Shown here: one piece after another, positions 52,246 through 60,656 of the stretch
Position numbering within the stretch: the stretch's first letter is position 1
Layout: every line of letters begins with the position of its first letter
Origin: Eubacteriales bacterium
GTDB taxonomy: Bacteria > Bacillota > Clostridia > Lachnospirales > Lachnospiraceae
Assembly: GCA_030536575.1 (NCBI GenBank)
Contig: JAUNPS010000007.1
Coordinates: 1-64,000 of the forward strand
Direction: 5' to 3'
DNA: 64,000 nt
The notes under the pieces: generated by a model
The model's database searches: none
Seen by the model: only the letters and a program-made list of their open reading frames with translations
What the model was told of the DNA's origin: nothing
Made by a program: the position numbers and the translations under genes

Positions 52246-53370
52246 CTATTCCATTCCAAATTCTTTTCGGATTTTCTGAAGCTCCTCCCGAATGTGAATA
52301 TGCTGGGGACACACCTGCTCGCATTTTCCGCACTGTACACAGGCGCTGGCCCGTTCCTTTCCATGGCCGCCGACCAGCCATCCCTCCTGATGAAGCGCCG
52401 CATTCCGGTCGCTGTACAGGGTCAGATAATTCATTGCCGTAAAAGAACCGGAAATGCCGATATTTTTCGGACAGACTTTTGCGCAGTAATTACAGGTCGT
52501 ACAGGGAATGATCGGATATTTGTTGATCACTTCTCTGGCGGCGTCCAGGGTTTTGCGCTGTTCTTCCGTCAGCCCGTGGAAATCCTTCATGTAAGAAAGA
52601 TTGTCTTCCATCTGCTCCACATTGCTCATACCGGACAGGACGGTGATCACGCCCTCCAGGTCCGCCGCGAAACGGATCGCCCAGGAAGCCACGGAAGATT
52701 CCGGCTCAGCCTTCTTCAGAAGCTCGGCAACTTCCTTCGGCGGGGTCGCCAGCATACCGCCTTTCACCGGCTCCATAATCGTAACCGGCTTTCCGTGCTT
52801 TCTCGCCACTTCGTAACAACGCCTGGACTGGATGGCCGGATTATCCCAGTCTGCATAGTTAATCTGAAGCTGGACGAACTCCATCTCCGGATGCGCGTTC
52901 AGAATTTCTTCCAGTTCTTCCGGGGTCGAATGGAAGGAAAAGCCCACATGCTTAATCAAGCCCTGCGCCTTCTTTTCCTGTACCCAGTCCCACATGCCAA
53001 AATTGTCAAAAAACTGGGTGCGGGACTCGCCCAGATTATGCAGCAGATAGAAATCAAAGTAGCCCGCGCCGGTCTGCTTCAGGGACGTGTCAAACTGGGC
53101 TTTCGCCTCTTCTGCCGTTTTCGCGCCGATCCAGGCCGCATTCTTCGTCGCAAGCTGGAAACGCTCGCGGGGATACCGCTCCACGAGAGCCTGGCGGATC
53201 GCATCCTCCGAACCGGCATAGGCCCATGCCGTATCAAAATATGTAAATCCGGCTTCCATAAATTTGTCTACCATGACTTTTACCTGTTCGACGTCGATGA
53301 CGCCGTCTTTCTGGGGCAGACGCATCAGGCCGAAGCCCAGTTTTTTAATCTCTTTTTCAAAATTACTCAT
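52246..53370 (-). CDS. Aldo/keto reductase with C-terminal ferredoxin domain
   Basis: This 374-residue protein has an N-terminal TIM-barrel aldo/keto reductase (GFGLMRLPQKDGVID, then YFDTAWAYAGSEDAIR with the catalytic Asp-Tyr region, and DFYLLHNLGE). The C-terminal 90 residues bind two iron-sulfur clusters: CTTCNYCAKVCPKN and CVQCGKCEQVCPQH. Such proteins are common in anaerobes; the substrate is unknown. Its start shares ATGA with the end of the upstream TetR gene, so both form an autoregulated unit. Confidence 0.92.
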   Translation of the reverse strand: MSNFEKEIKKLGFGLMRLPQKDGVIDVEQVKVMVDKFMEAGFTYFDTAWAYAGSEDAIRQALVERYPRERFQLATKNAAWIGAKTAEEAKAQFDTSLKQTGAGYFDFYLLHNLGESRTQFFDNFGMWDWVQEKKAQGLIKHVGFSFHSTPEELEEILNAHPEMEFVQLQINYADWDNPAIQSRRCYEVARKHGKPVTIMEPVKGGMLATPPKEVAELLKKAEPESSVASWAIRFAADLEGVITVLSGMSNVEQMEDNLSYMKDFHGLTEEQRKTLDAAREVINKYPIIPCTTCNYCAKVCPKNIGISGSFTAMNYLTLYSDRNAALHQEGWLVGGHGKERASACVQCGKCEQVCPQHIHIREELQKIRKEFGME

Positions 53371-53975
53371 TTCTGATCCTCCTCATAAGGTTTTAACAGT
53401 TCGTCTAAATATTTGCTGCAAAATTCTTCGGTTCGCTCCCGCAGGCTGTAGGCCCCGTCGTTTATGCACCAGCAGAGGAGCTGGCCATAAAGAAGCTCGA
53501 CGATGATCGGGGTAAGGGTTTCGATCGGAAGTTCCTTTTTTAGCTGGCCTTCGCAGATGCCGGTGCGGAGCAGGTCTTCCACGCATGACGTGTCCAGGCG
53601 CCATTTGCTCAGGCCGTTTCCGTTTTCAGTGATGGGGGGATTCACCACATTGCGAATCCATTCCTGGGCCAGGCGGACGCTGCCTTTTTCAATGTAGTCG
53701 GAAAATTCGACCATGTACTGCCGGAGGCGTTCGCGGAAGGGGCCTTCGTGGCTTTTCGCGCGGTTCAGGATTTCGTCGAACATGAAGCTGCTCAGTTCGA
53801 AGACGATTTCTTCTTTTTGGCGGAAGTAGGTGTAGAAGGTGCCTTTGGAGACGCCGGCGGCGGCGGTTATTTCTTCGACGGAGGTGTTGGCGAGGCCTTT
53901 TTCGCAGATGATTTGTTTGGCGGATGCGAGGAGCTTGCGTTTGGTTTCCTGGGCGGCGAGTTGACGGTTGGTCAT
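53367..53975 (-). CDS. TetR/AcrR family regulator
   Basis: This 202-residue protein starts at MTNRQLAAQETKRKLL, set by AAGGAGGAACCCACT before the ATG; a longer frame adds 11 residues. The helix-turn-helix reads TSVEEITAAAGVSKGTFYTYFRQKEEIV. It is co-transcribed with the aldo/keto reductase gene and has a palindromic operator over its own promoter, so it most likely represses this two-gene operon. Confidence 0.93.
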   Translation of the reverse strand: MTNRQLAAQETKRKLLASAKQIICEKGLANTSVEEITAAAGVSKGTFYTYFRQKEEIVFELSSFMFDEILNRAKSHEGPFRERLRQYMVEFSDYIEKGSVRLAQEWIRNVVNPPITENGNGLSKWRLDTSCVEDLLRTGICEGQLKKELPIETLTPIIVELLYGQLLCWCINDGAYSLRERTEEFCSKYLDELLKPYEEDQK

Positions 53976-53998
53976 AGTGGGTTCCTCCTTATGGGGTG

Positions 53999-54028
53999 AT
54001 TGTAGCATATTATTGACTTATAGTCAAT
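53999..54028 (-). promoter_or_regulatory. Promoter and palindromic operator of the tetR-reductase operon
   Basis: On the minus strand TTGACT (54022-54027) and TACAAT (53999-54004) are 17 bases apart. A perfect inverted repeat ATTGACT-TAT-AGTCAAT (54012-54028) covers the -35 box. It has the form usual for TetR-family operators that block polymerase binding. Confidence 0.8.
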
Positions 54029-54061
54029 GACTTTCAGTCGGCTTATTTGCAAAAAGGCATA

Positions 54062-54101
54062 GAAAAACCACCCGCGAAAATTTTGACCAAAACCGGGTGG
54101 T
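54062..54101 (-). terminator. Terminator of metK
   Basis: On the minus strand ACCACCCG and CGGGTGGT form a stem followed by TTTTTCT, about 90 bases beyond the metK stop codon. Confidence 0.8.
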
Positions 54102-54192
54102 ATTTTCTACTTCTTAAGGTCAAACCGCTTCGTGGCGATTGCTTCCTTTCTGTTTACATCAGATCAGATTTCCAAACGATATGCAAGCTCTT

Positions 54193-55380
54193 TTACAAAT
54201 ATTTCTTCAGCTCTTCCACCTTATCCAGCTTCTCCCACGGCAAATCCAAATCCGTCCGTCCAAAATGCCCATACGCCGCCGTCTGCTTATAAATCGGCCT
54301 CCGCAAATCCAGCATCTTAATAATCCCCGCCGGTCTCAGATCGAAGTTCTCCCGCACAATCTCCGTCAGTCTCTCATCCGACAGCTTCCCGGTTCCAAAC
54401 GTATCGATCATAATCGAAGTCGGCCGCGCCACTCCAATCGCATAAGAAAGCTGAATCTCGCACTTCTCCGCCAGTCCCGCCGCAACGATATTCTTCGCCA
54501 CATAACGCGCCGCATACGCCGCCGACCGATCCACCTTCGTGCAGTCCTTCCCGGAAAAAGCTCCGCCGCCATGACGCGCATAGCCGCCGTAAGTATCCAC
54601 AATAATCTTCCGTCCGGTCAATCCGCTGTCCCCGTGCGGCCCTCCGATCACGAAACGCCCCGTCGGATTGATAAAGAATTTCGTATTCTCATCCACCATC
54701 TCAGCCGGAAGCACCACGTCAAAGACGTGTTTCTTAATATCCTCATGAATCTGCTCCTGGGATACCTCCGGATCGTGCTGCGTGGAAAGCACCACCGCAT
54801 CCAGTCTGGCCGGTTTCCCGTTTTCATCGTACTCTACGGAAACCTGGGTCTTTCCGTCCGGACGCAGGTAGGTCAACGTGCCGTCTTTGCGGATCTGGGT
54901 CAGGCGCAGCGCCAGCTTGTGGGCCAGGGAGATCGGATACGGCATCAGTTCCGGCGTCTCATTCGTTGCATAGCCGAACATCATGCCCTGATCGCCCGCG
55001 CCGATGGCTTCGATCTCGTCGTCCGTCATCTGATTTTCCTTCGCCTCCAGCGCCTTGTCCACGCCCATGGCGATATCGCCGGACTGCTCGTCGATGGCGG
55101 TGATCACGCCGCAGGTATCGGCGTCAAAGCCGTATTTTCCTCTGGTATAGCCGATCTCGCGAACGGTGTCGCGCACGATTTTCTGAATGTCCACATACGC
55201 TTTTGTGGTAATTTCGCCCATAACCAGCACCATGCCTGTGGTGGTGGCCGTCTCGCATGCAACGCGGCTCATGGGGTCCTGTTCCAGCAATGCGTCCAGA
55301 ATCGCATCGGAAATCTGGTCGCACATTTTATCCGGATGTCCTTCGGTTACGGATTCGGAAGTAAATAATAATCGTTCCAT
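54193..55380 (-). CDS. metK: S-adenosylmethionine synthetase
   Basis: This 395-residue methionine adenosyltransferase makes S-adenosylmethionine from ATP and methionine. The signature hexapeptides are present: [12 protein letters not shown] near residue 115 and GGGAFSGKD near residue 260. The N-terminus [29 protein letters not shown] is complete. The ATG follows AAGGAGG. The gene stands alone behind a SAM-I riboswitch, so its transcription falls when its product is abundant. Confidence 0.98.
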   Translation of the reverse strand: MERLLFTSESVTEGHPDKMCDQISDAILDALLEQDPMSRVACETATTTGMVLVMGEITTKAYVDIQKIVRDTVREIGYTRGKYGFDADTCGVITAIDEQSGDIAMGVDKALEAKENQMTDDEIEAIGAGDQGMMFGYATNETPELMPYPISLAHKLALRLTQIRKDGTLTYLRPDGKTQVSVEYDENGKPARLDAVVLSTQHDPEVSQEQIHEDIKKHVFDVVLPAEMVDENTKFFINPTGRFVIGGPHGDSGLTGRKIIVDTYGGYARHGGGAFSGKDCTKVDRSAAYAARYVAKNIVAAGLAEKCEIQLSYAIGVARPTSIMIDTFGTGKLSDERLTEIVRENFDLRPAGIIKMLDLRRPIYKQTAAYGHFGRTDLDLPWEKLDKVEELKKYL

Positions 55381-55539
55381 TTGTTTCCTCCTTGTTTGGA
55401 ATGGGTTGCCAAAAGGCAGTCTATGAGTATTCTGGCCGGTACTGCATCCGGCGCTCCGGTTTTCACTTTCAGCGATTCCGGGAATGCGGCGTTCCCGGAG
55501 GATTTGCGCGGTAGGGCGTTTTTTTGCCTTTGCTGCGCT

Positions 55540-55690
55540 AAAAAAGGCCCGCGTAAGCGGACCTCCTATCTCTTGATAAGCTCATCCTCTTATTGTTCGA
55601 CTTTCATCGCTCAGGCTGGCACCTTCCTGCTGCAGGGGTTGCCGTGGTTTCACAGATCCTTTGTATCTCCACCACTCTGAATAATCCGGA
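55540..55690 (-). ncRNA. SAM-I (S-box) riboswitch upstream of metK
   Basis: On the minus strand the conserved core GTGAAACCACGGCAACC and AAGGTGCCAGCC of the S-box aptamer is present. An outer helix is formed by TTATT (about 55680-55685) and AATAA (about 55589-55594). Downstream, a seven-pair stem GGTCCGC / GCGGGCC followed by six T (55540-55563) is the terminator. CTTAT just before it can pair with the AATAAG strand as antiterminator. SAM binding should favour termination. Between 55381 and 55539 no gene is seen. Confidence 0.92.
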
Positions 55691-55731
55691 TTTTTCTATA
55701 TGAGCCTTGTCAGGCTGTTTGCAGTAGAATT

Positions 55732-55760
55732 AGAATAGCACACCATAGGCCAGAAAGCAA
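55732..55760 (-). promoter_or_regulatory. Promoter of the metK riboswitch transcript
   Basis: On the minus strand TTGCTT (55755-55760) and TATTCT (55732-55737) are 17 bases apart, with a TGC extended -10, about 45 bases before the aptamer. Confidence 0.55.
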
Positions 55761-55774
55761 GCCCTTTTTCATGC

Positions 55775-57532
55775 TTATTTCTTTTTTACACGGCAGCGTT
55801 TTTTAAAAAAGGAAATCCCATAGCAAAGGATGTGATCAAAGTCATCCTCATACTCTTTCGCATACATCCGTTCATCCATTTGCCGCAGCGCTTCCTCACA
55901 GCCGGCCTCCATTCCATCCAGGGTTTTCGAATATTTCGCTTCGAAAATAGCAACCCGGCCTTCAACGGAGTCATAAACAACCACATCACTCCGGCCCTCG
56001 CCATGCTCCCGGTTGGATTCCACCATGTATCCGGCTCCAGCAAAAATCCCTGCCAGAAACGCATGGTAAAAATCTTCCCTGTAGTCATGATAACTGATCG
56101 TTTTGCGCAGCAATTTGTTCATTTCCTGAGTAAGCGTTTCGCTGTCTGCATTCCAGACGGCGTCAAACAGGGCTTTTCGATTCCAGGCTTTGGCGCTGTC
56201 ATCAAACCATTTCATGATGGTAGTCTCGAAAATCTCTTTGATTTCCGCATTCGGAATCATAAGTGCAGATGTGCCGTCCGGCAATGGACTGGTTAAATCG
56301 GCGTCGCGTACTTGGGTTAGATAGCCTGTCAGATAGAGAATACTCCAAAGATTATCCTCGGAGGAATGCAGGTAATCATAAGTGAGATTTTCGTCTATGC
56401 GCTGAATAATGTAGCCGCCCGAAAGGAGCGTCTCTAATTTTTTCGTAATGCTGCTGCCTGCATAGTCAATGAAAGAGCGGATGATTGCGTTATCGCTGGT
56501 GTTTTTCCAGTAACTTGCCGGTTTTGCATTCGGGTTATGCTGAAGAGCAAGCAGATAATTAAGGACATCCCACGGGCAATAAACATCAAAATCTCCAAAA
56601 TGATAGCCGTCATACCAGGCTTTTATTTTCTCCGCATATTCCGTAAGCTCTGCATCTTTTAGAATTTGGTCGACTTCGCTCTGGGTAAAGCCGAAATATT
56701 CATTGAATCTGGAATCGGCGATGGTATCGGCGACGAAATTGTTGGTTCCGGTAAAAATGCTCTGGCATTGACTACTTAGCGAGGTATTTTCGAGCTTAGT
56801 AGGAAAGCCCACCTCGTTCACTTGGCGAGGTGTTTTCGAGCCTAGTGACGATGGTGCTACATACAGACAACCGGTGATTACGGCAAGACGCAGAGCCGTA
56901 TTATCCTTTAAGGCCTGCATAACCCCTTTCATAATGTCCAGCATTTCATTATAATAGCCATGGCTGCTGGCTTTAGCCAAAGGAACGTCGTATTCATCTA
57001 TAAGAAGTATAACGGGCTTTCCATAATGCTTCTGCATAGCATTGGTAAGTAATCCCAAACTTCCTTTGAATTCCTTTTCAGAAGCATTTCCTTCTATGAT
57101 TTGAATAATGCTCTTTTTATCGTAATCACTGAGCCGCTCACTGTCCAACAAATATAAATGTTCTTTATACAGATCGGAAATTACTGCTGTAAACATATCA
57201 TATGCCCCAGCAAAATTCAGGCCATCAACACGCTTGAAGGACAGAAAAACGGTCGGCCACTGGTTCATCCATTCGCTGCAAAGAGCCGTATTCTTTGAAA
57301 TCTCCAAGCCTTCAAATAATTTTTTCCGATCTTCACGAATATCAAAAAAACTTGCCAGCATCCTCATAGCAAGCGTCTTCCCGAATCGCCTCGGCCTGGT
57401 AATCTGCGTAACTTTAACCGAGCTTGTCTTCAATAGCTCGCTAATCAAAGCTGTTTTATCCACATAATAATATCCATATTCTCGGATTTTTTCAAAATCC
57501 GAAACCCCGACAGGCAGAGCCAAATTTTTCAT
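55775..57532 (-). CDS. AAA-ATPase-like protein with PD-(D/E)XK nuclease domain
   Basis: This 585-residue protein starts at MKNLALPVGVSDFEKIREYG, supported by AAGGAGAG. The N-terminal AAA-ATPase_like domain has YYVDKT, then TRPRRFGKTLAMRML as nucleotide loop and VILLIDEYDVP as Walker B. The C-terminal DUF1703/PD-(D/E)XK region has GRSDVVVYD and AIFEAKYSK. Such proteins are numerous in gut Clostridia and Bacteroidetes and of unknown role. Between ITGCLYVA and SIFTGTNNF there is an extra segment of about 28 residues encoded by a repeated DNA element (56774-56846). It keeps the frame but interrupts a conserved stretch. Confidence 0.88.
   Translation of the reverse strand: MKNLALPVGVSDFEKIREYGYYYVDKTALISELLKTSSVKVTQITRPRRFGKTLAMRMLASFFDIREDRKKLFEGLEISKNTALCSEWMNQWPTVFLSFKRVDGLNFAGAYDMFTAVISDLYKEHLYLLDSERLSDYDKKSIIQIIEGNASEKEFKGSLGLLTNAMQKHYGKPVILLIDEYDVPLAKASSHGYYNEMLDIMKGVMQALKDNTALRLAVITGCLYVAPSSLGSKTPRQVNEVGFPTKLENTSLSSQCQSIFTGTNNFVADTIADSRFNEYFGFTQSEVDQILKDAELTEYAEKIKAWYDGYHFGDFDVYCPWDVLNYLLALQHNPNAKPASYWKNTSDNAIIRSFIDYAGSSITKKLETLLSGGYIIQRIDENLTYDYLHSSEDNLWSILYLTGYLTQVRDADLTSPLPDGTSALMIPNAEIKEIFETTIMKWFDDSAKAWNRKALFDAVWNADSETLTQEMNKLLRKTISYHDYREDFYHAFLAGIFAGAGYMVESNREHGEGRSDVVVYDSVEGRVAIFEAKYSKTLDGMEAGCEEALRQMDERMYAKEYEDDFDHILCYGISFFKKRCRVKKK
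56774..56846. repeat. Paired 27-bp repeat element inserted in frame in a gene
   Basis: Two 27-base units, 56774-56800 and 56820-56846, differ at only three positions. Both begin ACTT and end TAGT, and each is itself nearly palindromic at its ends. A further inverted repeat CACCTCG / CGAGGTG lies between and within them. The unit pair lies exactly where the host protein family normally has no residues, and it is read as an open peptide. It resembles protein-coding small palindromic repeats known in other bacteria. Confidence 0.7.
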
Positions 57533-57622
57533 TCCGAGCTCTCCTTCCCACGTTTGGTATATAGTTGCTTTTTCCAAAAAAATCCCTTATACTAACCCTA
57601 TAAATTCCAAAGGAGAATCCCC

Positions 57623-58336
57623 ATGGACGTCCACACCATCAGCCCCACCTGCACAAGACCCGAATTCGTCGGCACCGCCGTCCTAGACACCATCGGCCTC
57701 ATCATCCCCGGCATCGACGACACCCTCTTAGCCCGCATGAACCTCAGCACATGCTATCATTCCCTGGGCCTTTTCAGCTCCCGCACCGGAGCCGCCGGCC
57801 AGCTCACCGCCATCGACGACGCCGTAAAAGCCACAAACACCGAAGTCCTCTCCATCGAGCTTCCCCGCGACACCAAAGGCTGGGGCGGCCACGGAAACTA
57901 CGTGGTACTGGGCGGGGACAATGTATCCGACGTCCGCAAGGCCATCGAACTTTCCCTGGAACTCACGAATAAATACGCCGGGGAACTCTACATCAGCCAG
58001 GCAGGCCACCTGGAATTCGCCTATTCCGCCAGCGCCGGAAGCGTCCTTGCACAGGCCTTCGGCGCCATTCCAGGCAAGGCATTCGGTTTTATGGCCGGGT
58101 CGCCGGCCGCCATCGGCCTGGTCATGGCAGATACGGCCATGAAAGCCGCGGCTGTGGACTTGATCCAGTATATGACCCCCAATCAGGGCACCAGCCATTC
58201 GAATGAAGTGATCGCGGCCTTTTCCGGCGACGCCAGCGGCGTAAAAGAAGCCGTCTTGCAGGGCCGCCAAATCGGCCTGGAACTCCTAATCGCAATGGGA
58301 AGTTACCCCGAAATTCCGGGAACGCCCTATCTCTAA
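57623..58336 (+). CDS. PduB-like bacterial microcompartment shell protein
   Basis: This 237-residue shell protein consists of two BMC domains and forms trimers in propanediol- or choline-type compartments. PduB hallmarks are EFVGTAVLDTIGLIIPG, YHSLGLFSSRTGA, AVKATNTEVLSIELPRDTKG and VMADTAMKAAAVDLI. The start follows AAAGGAGA. It stands alone here: no other shell protein or compartment enzyme lies within the window. Codons end mostly in C, unlike the gene to its left. A cluster could lie elsewhere in the genome, or the gene could be a remnant or a transferred orphan. Confidence 0.9.
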   Translation: MDVHTISPTCTRPEFVGTAVLDTIGLIIPGIDDTLLARMNLSTCYHSLGLFSSRTGAAGQLTAIDDAVKATNTEVLSIELPRDTKGWGGHGNYVVLGGDNVSDVRKAIELSLELTNKYAGELYISQAGHLEFAYSASAGSVLAQAFGAIPGKAFGFMAGSPAAIGLVMADTAMKAAAVDLIQYMTPNQGTSHSNEVIAAFSGDASGVKEAVLQGRQIGLELLIAMGSYPEIPGTPYL

Positions 58337-58516
58337 ACGTTCGCCGCCTCCGGCGCCTCCAGGCGGCCGAGCCTCTGGTATCAGCCGTTGGCGCAGGTGG
58401 CTGTCCGCACTAGGTCTCTGGCACCCGCGCGCGGCCGGGCCTCTGGTATCTTACCGTACTCCCGGCCCACAGGGTATCCGCATCCGCGCCATGCGCTCGC
58501 ATCCCGGCCCCGCCTT
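58337..58516. other. GC-rich intergenic stretch
   Basis: This 180-base GC-rich region contains the phrase GCCTCTGGTATC twice and other imperfect repeats, without a recognised gene or clear terminator. It resembles in composition the stretch at 7.9-8.1 kb. Confidence 0.35.
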
Positions 58517-59116
58517 CTACTCGATTCCTATCCCTTTTAAAACCTCCTCATCCAAATCCCCAAACCTCACAAACGCCTCCGGCACCTCCGGATGCTTCCC
58601 CAGCAGCTTCTCCATCCAAACCATATTATACCACCGCCCAAACTTATACCCACACTTATAAAACTCGCCAACCATCCGATACCCCAAATGCCCATGAAAC
58701 TCCACACTATTCCGCGTCAGGTACTCATCCTCAACCTCCGGATACCCAATACACGCATTCAAATTCAAAACATTCTGCGCCCTGGAAATCTCCTCCACCG
58801 CCCGGTAAAGCCTCTTCCCCAGGCCCATCTTTCTCCGATCCTCCCTCAAATAAATACTCACTTCCACCGCCCAGTCATAGGCCGCCCGTCCCACGAACGC
58901 CCCCGTATACGCATATCCCAAAATCTCTCCGTCCATCTCCGCCACCAGATACGGATACCGCTCCAGCGTCTTCCGGATTCTCCCCCGGAACTCCTCAACC
59001 TCCGGCACCTCATACTCAAACGTAATCGCCGTCTTCTCCACATAAGGCGCATAAACCGCCAGAATCTTCTCCGCATCCGCGGGCGTCGCCACCCGGATCT
59101 TCACCTGCTTTTCCAT
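58517..59116 (-). CDS. GNAT family N-acetyltransferase
   Basis: This 199-residue acetyltransferase resembles the phosphinothricin acetyltransferase branch (IRVATPADAEKILAVYAPYVEKTAITFEYEVP). The acetyl-CoA loop reads RRKMGLGKRLYRAVEE near residues 100-115. The start at 59116 follows AAGGAGG. The substrate is unknown. It is 66 bases downstream of the symporter gene on the same strand. Confidence 0.9.
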   Translation of the reverse strand: MEKQVKIRVATPADAEKILAVYAPYVEKTAITFEYEVPEVEEFRGRIRKTLERYPYLVAEMDGEILGYAYTGAFVGRAAYDWAVEVSIYLREDRRKMGLGKRLYRAVEEISRAQNVLNLNACIGYPEVEDEYLTRNSVEFHGHLGYRMVGEFYKCGYKFGRWYNMVWMEKLLGKHPEVPEAFVRFGDLDEEVLKGIGIE

Positions 59117-59182
59117 CGTTCTCCTCCTTATTGCGTAATCTTTCTTTCCTGCCATTTTACTACAAATCAGAGGAAATGGGAA

Positions 59183-60643
59183 TCACCCTTTTCGCTTCGC
59201 AATCGCTTCCTGCTCCTTCGGCAGATCCTTCTCAATCGTAAAGAAGAAAATCAGCCCCGCACAGATCAGATAGGCAATCGTTTCCGCCCACAGATAACTT
59301 CCGGAAATCACCGCCTTTACCGTCTCCGTCTGCGCCGCCGTCCCAAGCGCCACATCCGCCGCCTGGTCATACCCGCTCCAGTTCAGCAGCCCGCTGAAAA
59401 CCGCATTGCAGATCGGCGTCCCCGCAACCATAATCGAACTGTAAATCGACATCGTAAGCCCATCCGTCCGAATTCCATTCTTATACTCAATATGATCGAT
59501 CACATCCGCCAAAATCGCCAGAATCATATAGCAGGCCGGAGCCGACCCCAGGCATTTCAGGGCAACCCCGATCGCCACCGGAACAATCTGTCCATTCCCA
59601 AGGATCGCAATCGCGCCCCCAAGCGCTCCCAGCAGCATCCCCGCCATCGTCACAATCCGCTTACTGAACCGATTGCAGAGCGGCACAATCGCCACCGCCG
59701 CGACAGCCATCGGCACCGCCCCCATAATACTCAGCAAAGACTGCGAAGCGCCCCAGGCATCCGCATTCCCAAAAAACGAATTGTCCAGCACCCATTTGCA
59801 GAAATACGTCATCGAGCCGTTCTTCATCGCTCCTGTCCACTGAAATCCCAGATAAAACGCCATGACAAGCCACCACATCTTTTCACTGACAACCGCTTGA
59901 AACTGAGCCGAAACCGACACTGCAGGCCCTTTCGCTTCCTCGCCCGCATTGCCAAAAGTCTCTTCCGTTACCCGCTCTCTGGTGAAACAAAACTGCAGAT
60001 AAATCGTCAGCGCAGAGAAAATCGCAATGGCGAGCATTGTCAGGAACCATAAATTCTGATTCTCCTTCAGCGCAAACGAAACCAGAATCGGGAACACCAT
60101 CGAACCCGCTCCCATAACCCCAAGTCCCGCAATATTCGTCAAAGACGCCAGCGTCCCCCGCTTCTTGCTGTCACGGGTGGACACCGGAACCAGCGTCGCA
60201 TTCGCAGTATTATAAATCGGATAAGCAACCGCATAAAACAGATTGTATGCAAGCGCAATCCAGACCATTTTCGCCGTCCCCTCGAAGGGCACCAGAAACA
60301 TCAGCACGCTGGCAACCGAAAGCGTCAGCGCTGAAAGCAGAATCCACGGCCTGGCCTTCCCCGCCAATGTCCGCGTCCGCTCAATCAATTGCCCCACGAT
60401 CAGATTCGCCGCCACAATCAGCACCGTCGAAACAAGCTGCAGCGTCGTCAGAAACGCCAGATCCAGCTTCAGCACATCCGTAAAATAATTTTGCAGAATC
60501 GCCGTATAAATCCCGGAGGACAGCAGGGCCCCAAAGGGGCCGAGCAGATAGCCGAGCAGCATTTCCGGAAGCCGGACTTCCTCCTTTTGAATCCTTGTTT
60601 TTGTCAGCGGCGTATTCCAGAAATTCTGTTTTGTTTTCTCCAT
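59183..60643 (-). CDS. GPH-type sugar:cation symporter (MFS, MelB-like)
   Basis: This 486-residue protein has about twelve membrane helices. The N-terminal part LLGYLLGPFGALLSSGIYTAILQNYFTDVL and the loop RTRTLAGKARPWILLSA match glycoside-pentoside-hexuronide cation symporters. Cytoplasmic ends are basic. It lies 13 bases downstream of the GH3 gene and should import glycosides or sugars released by that enzyme. The ATG follows GGAGGG. Confidence 0.92.
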   Translation of the reverse strand: MEKTKQNFWNTPLTKTRIQKEEVRLPEMLLGYLLGPFGALLSSGIYTAILQNYFTDVLKLDLAFLTTLQLVSTVLIVAANLIVGQLIERTRTLAGKARPWILLSALTLSVASVLMFLVPFEGTAKMVWIALAYNLFYAVAYPIYNTANATLVPVSTRDSKKRGTLASLTNIAGLGVMGAGSMVFPILVSFALKENQNLWFLTMLAIAIFSALTIYLQFCFTRERVTEETFGNAGEEAKGPAVSVSAQFQAVVSEKMWWLVMAFYLGFQWTGAMKNGSMTYFCKWVLDNSFFGNADAWGASQSLLSIMGAVPMAVAAVAIVPLCNRFSKRIVTMAGMLLGALGGAIAILGNGQIVPVAIGVALKCLGSAPACYMILAILADVIDHIEYKNGIRTDGLTMSIYSSIMVAGTPICNAVFSGLLNWSGYDQAADVALGTAAQTETVKAVISGSYLWAETIAYLICAGLIFFFTIEKDLPKEQEAIAKRKG

Positions 60644-60656
60644 ATATGTTTCCCTC

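Noticed and set aside
54139-55368. Frame opposite metK
   Set aside because: metK is complete and certain; the opposite frame has no recognisable protein.
58592-60052. 486-residue plus-strand frame across the GNAT and symporter genes
   Set aside because: It spans two real minus-strand genes and is highly basic and repetitive, so it is a shadow.
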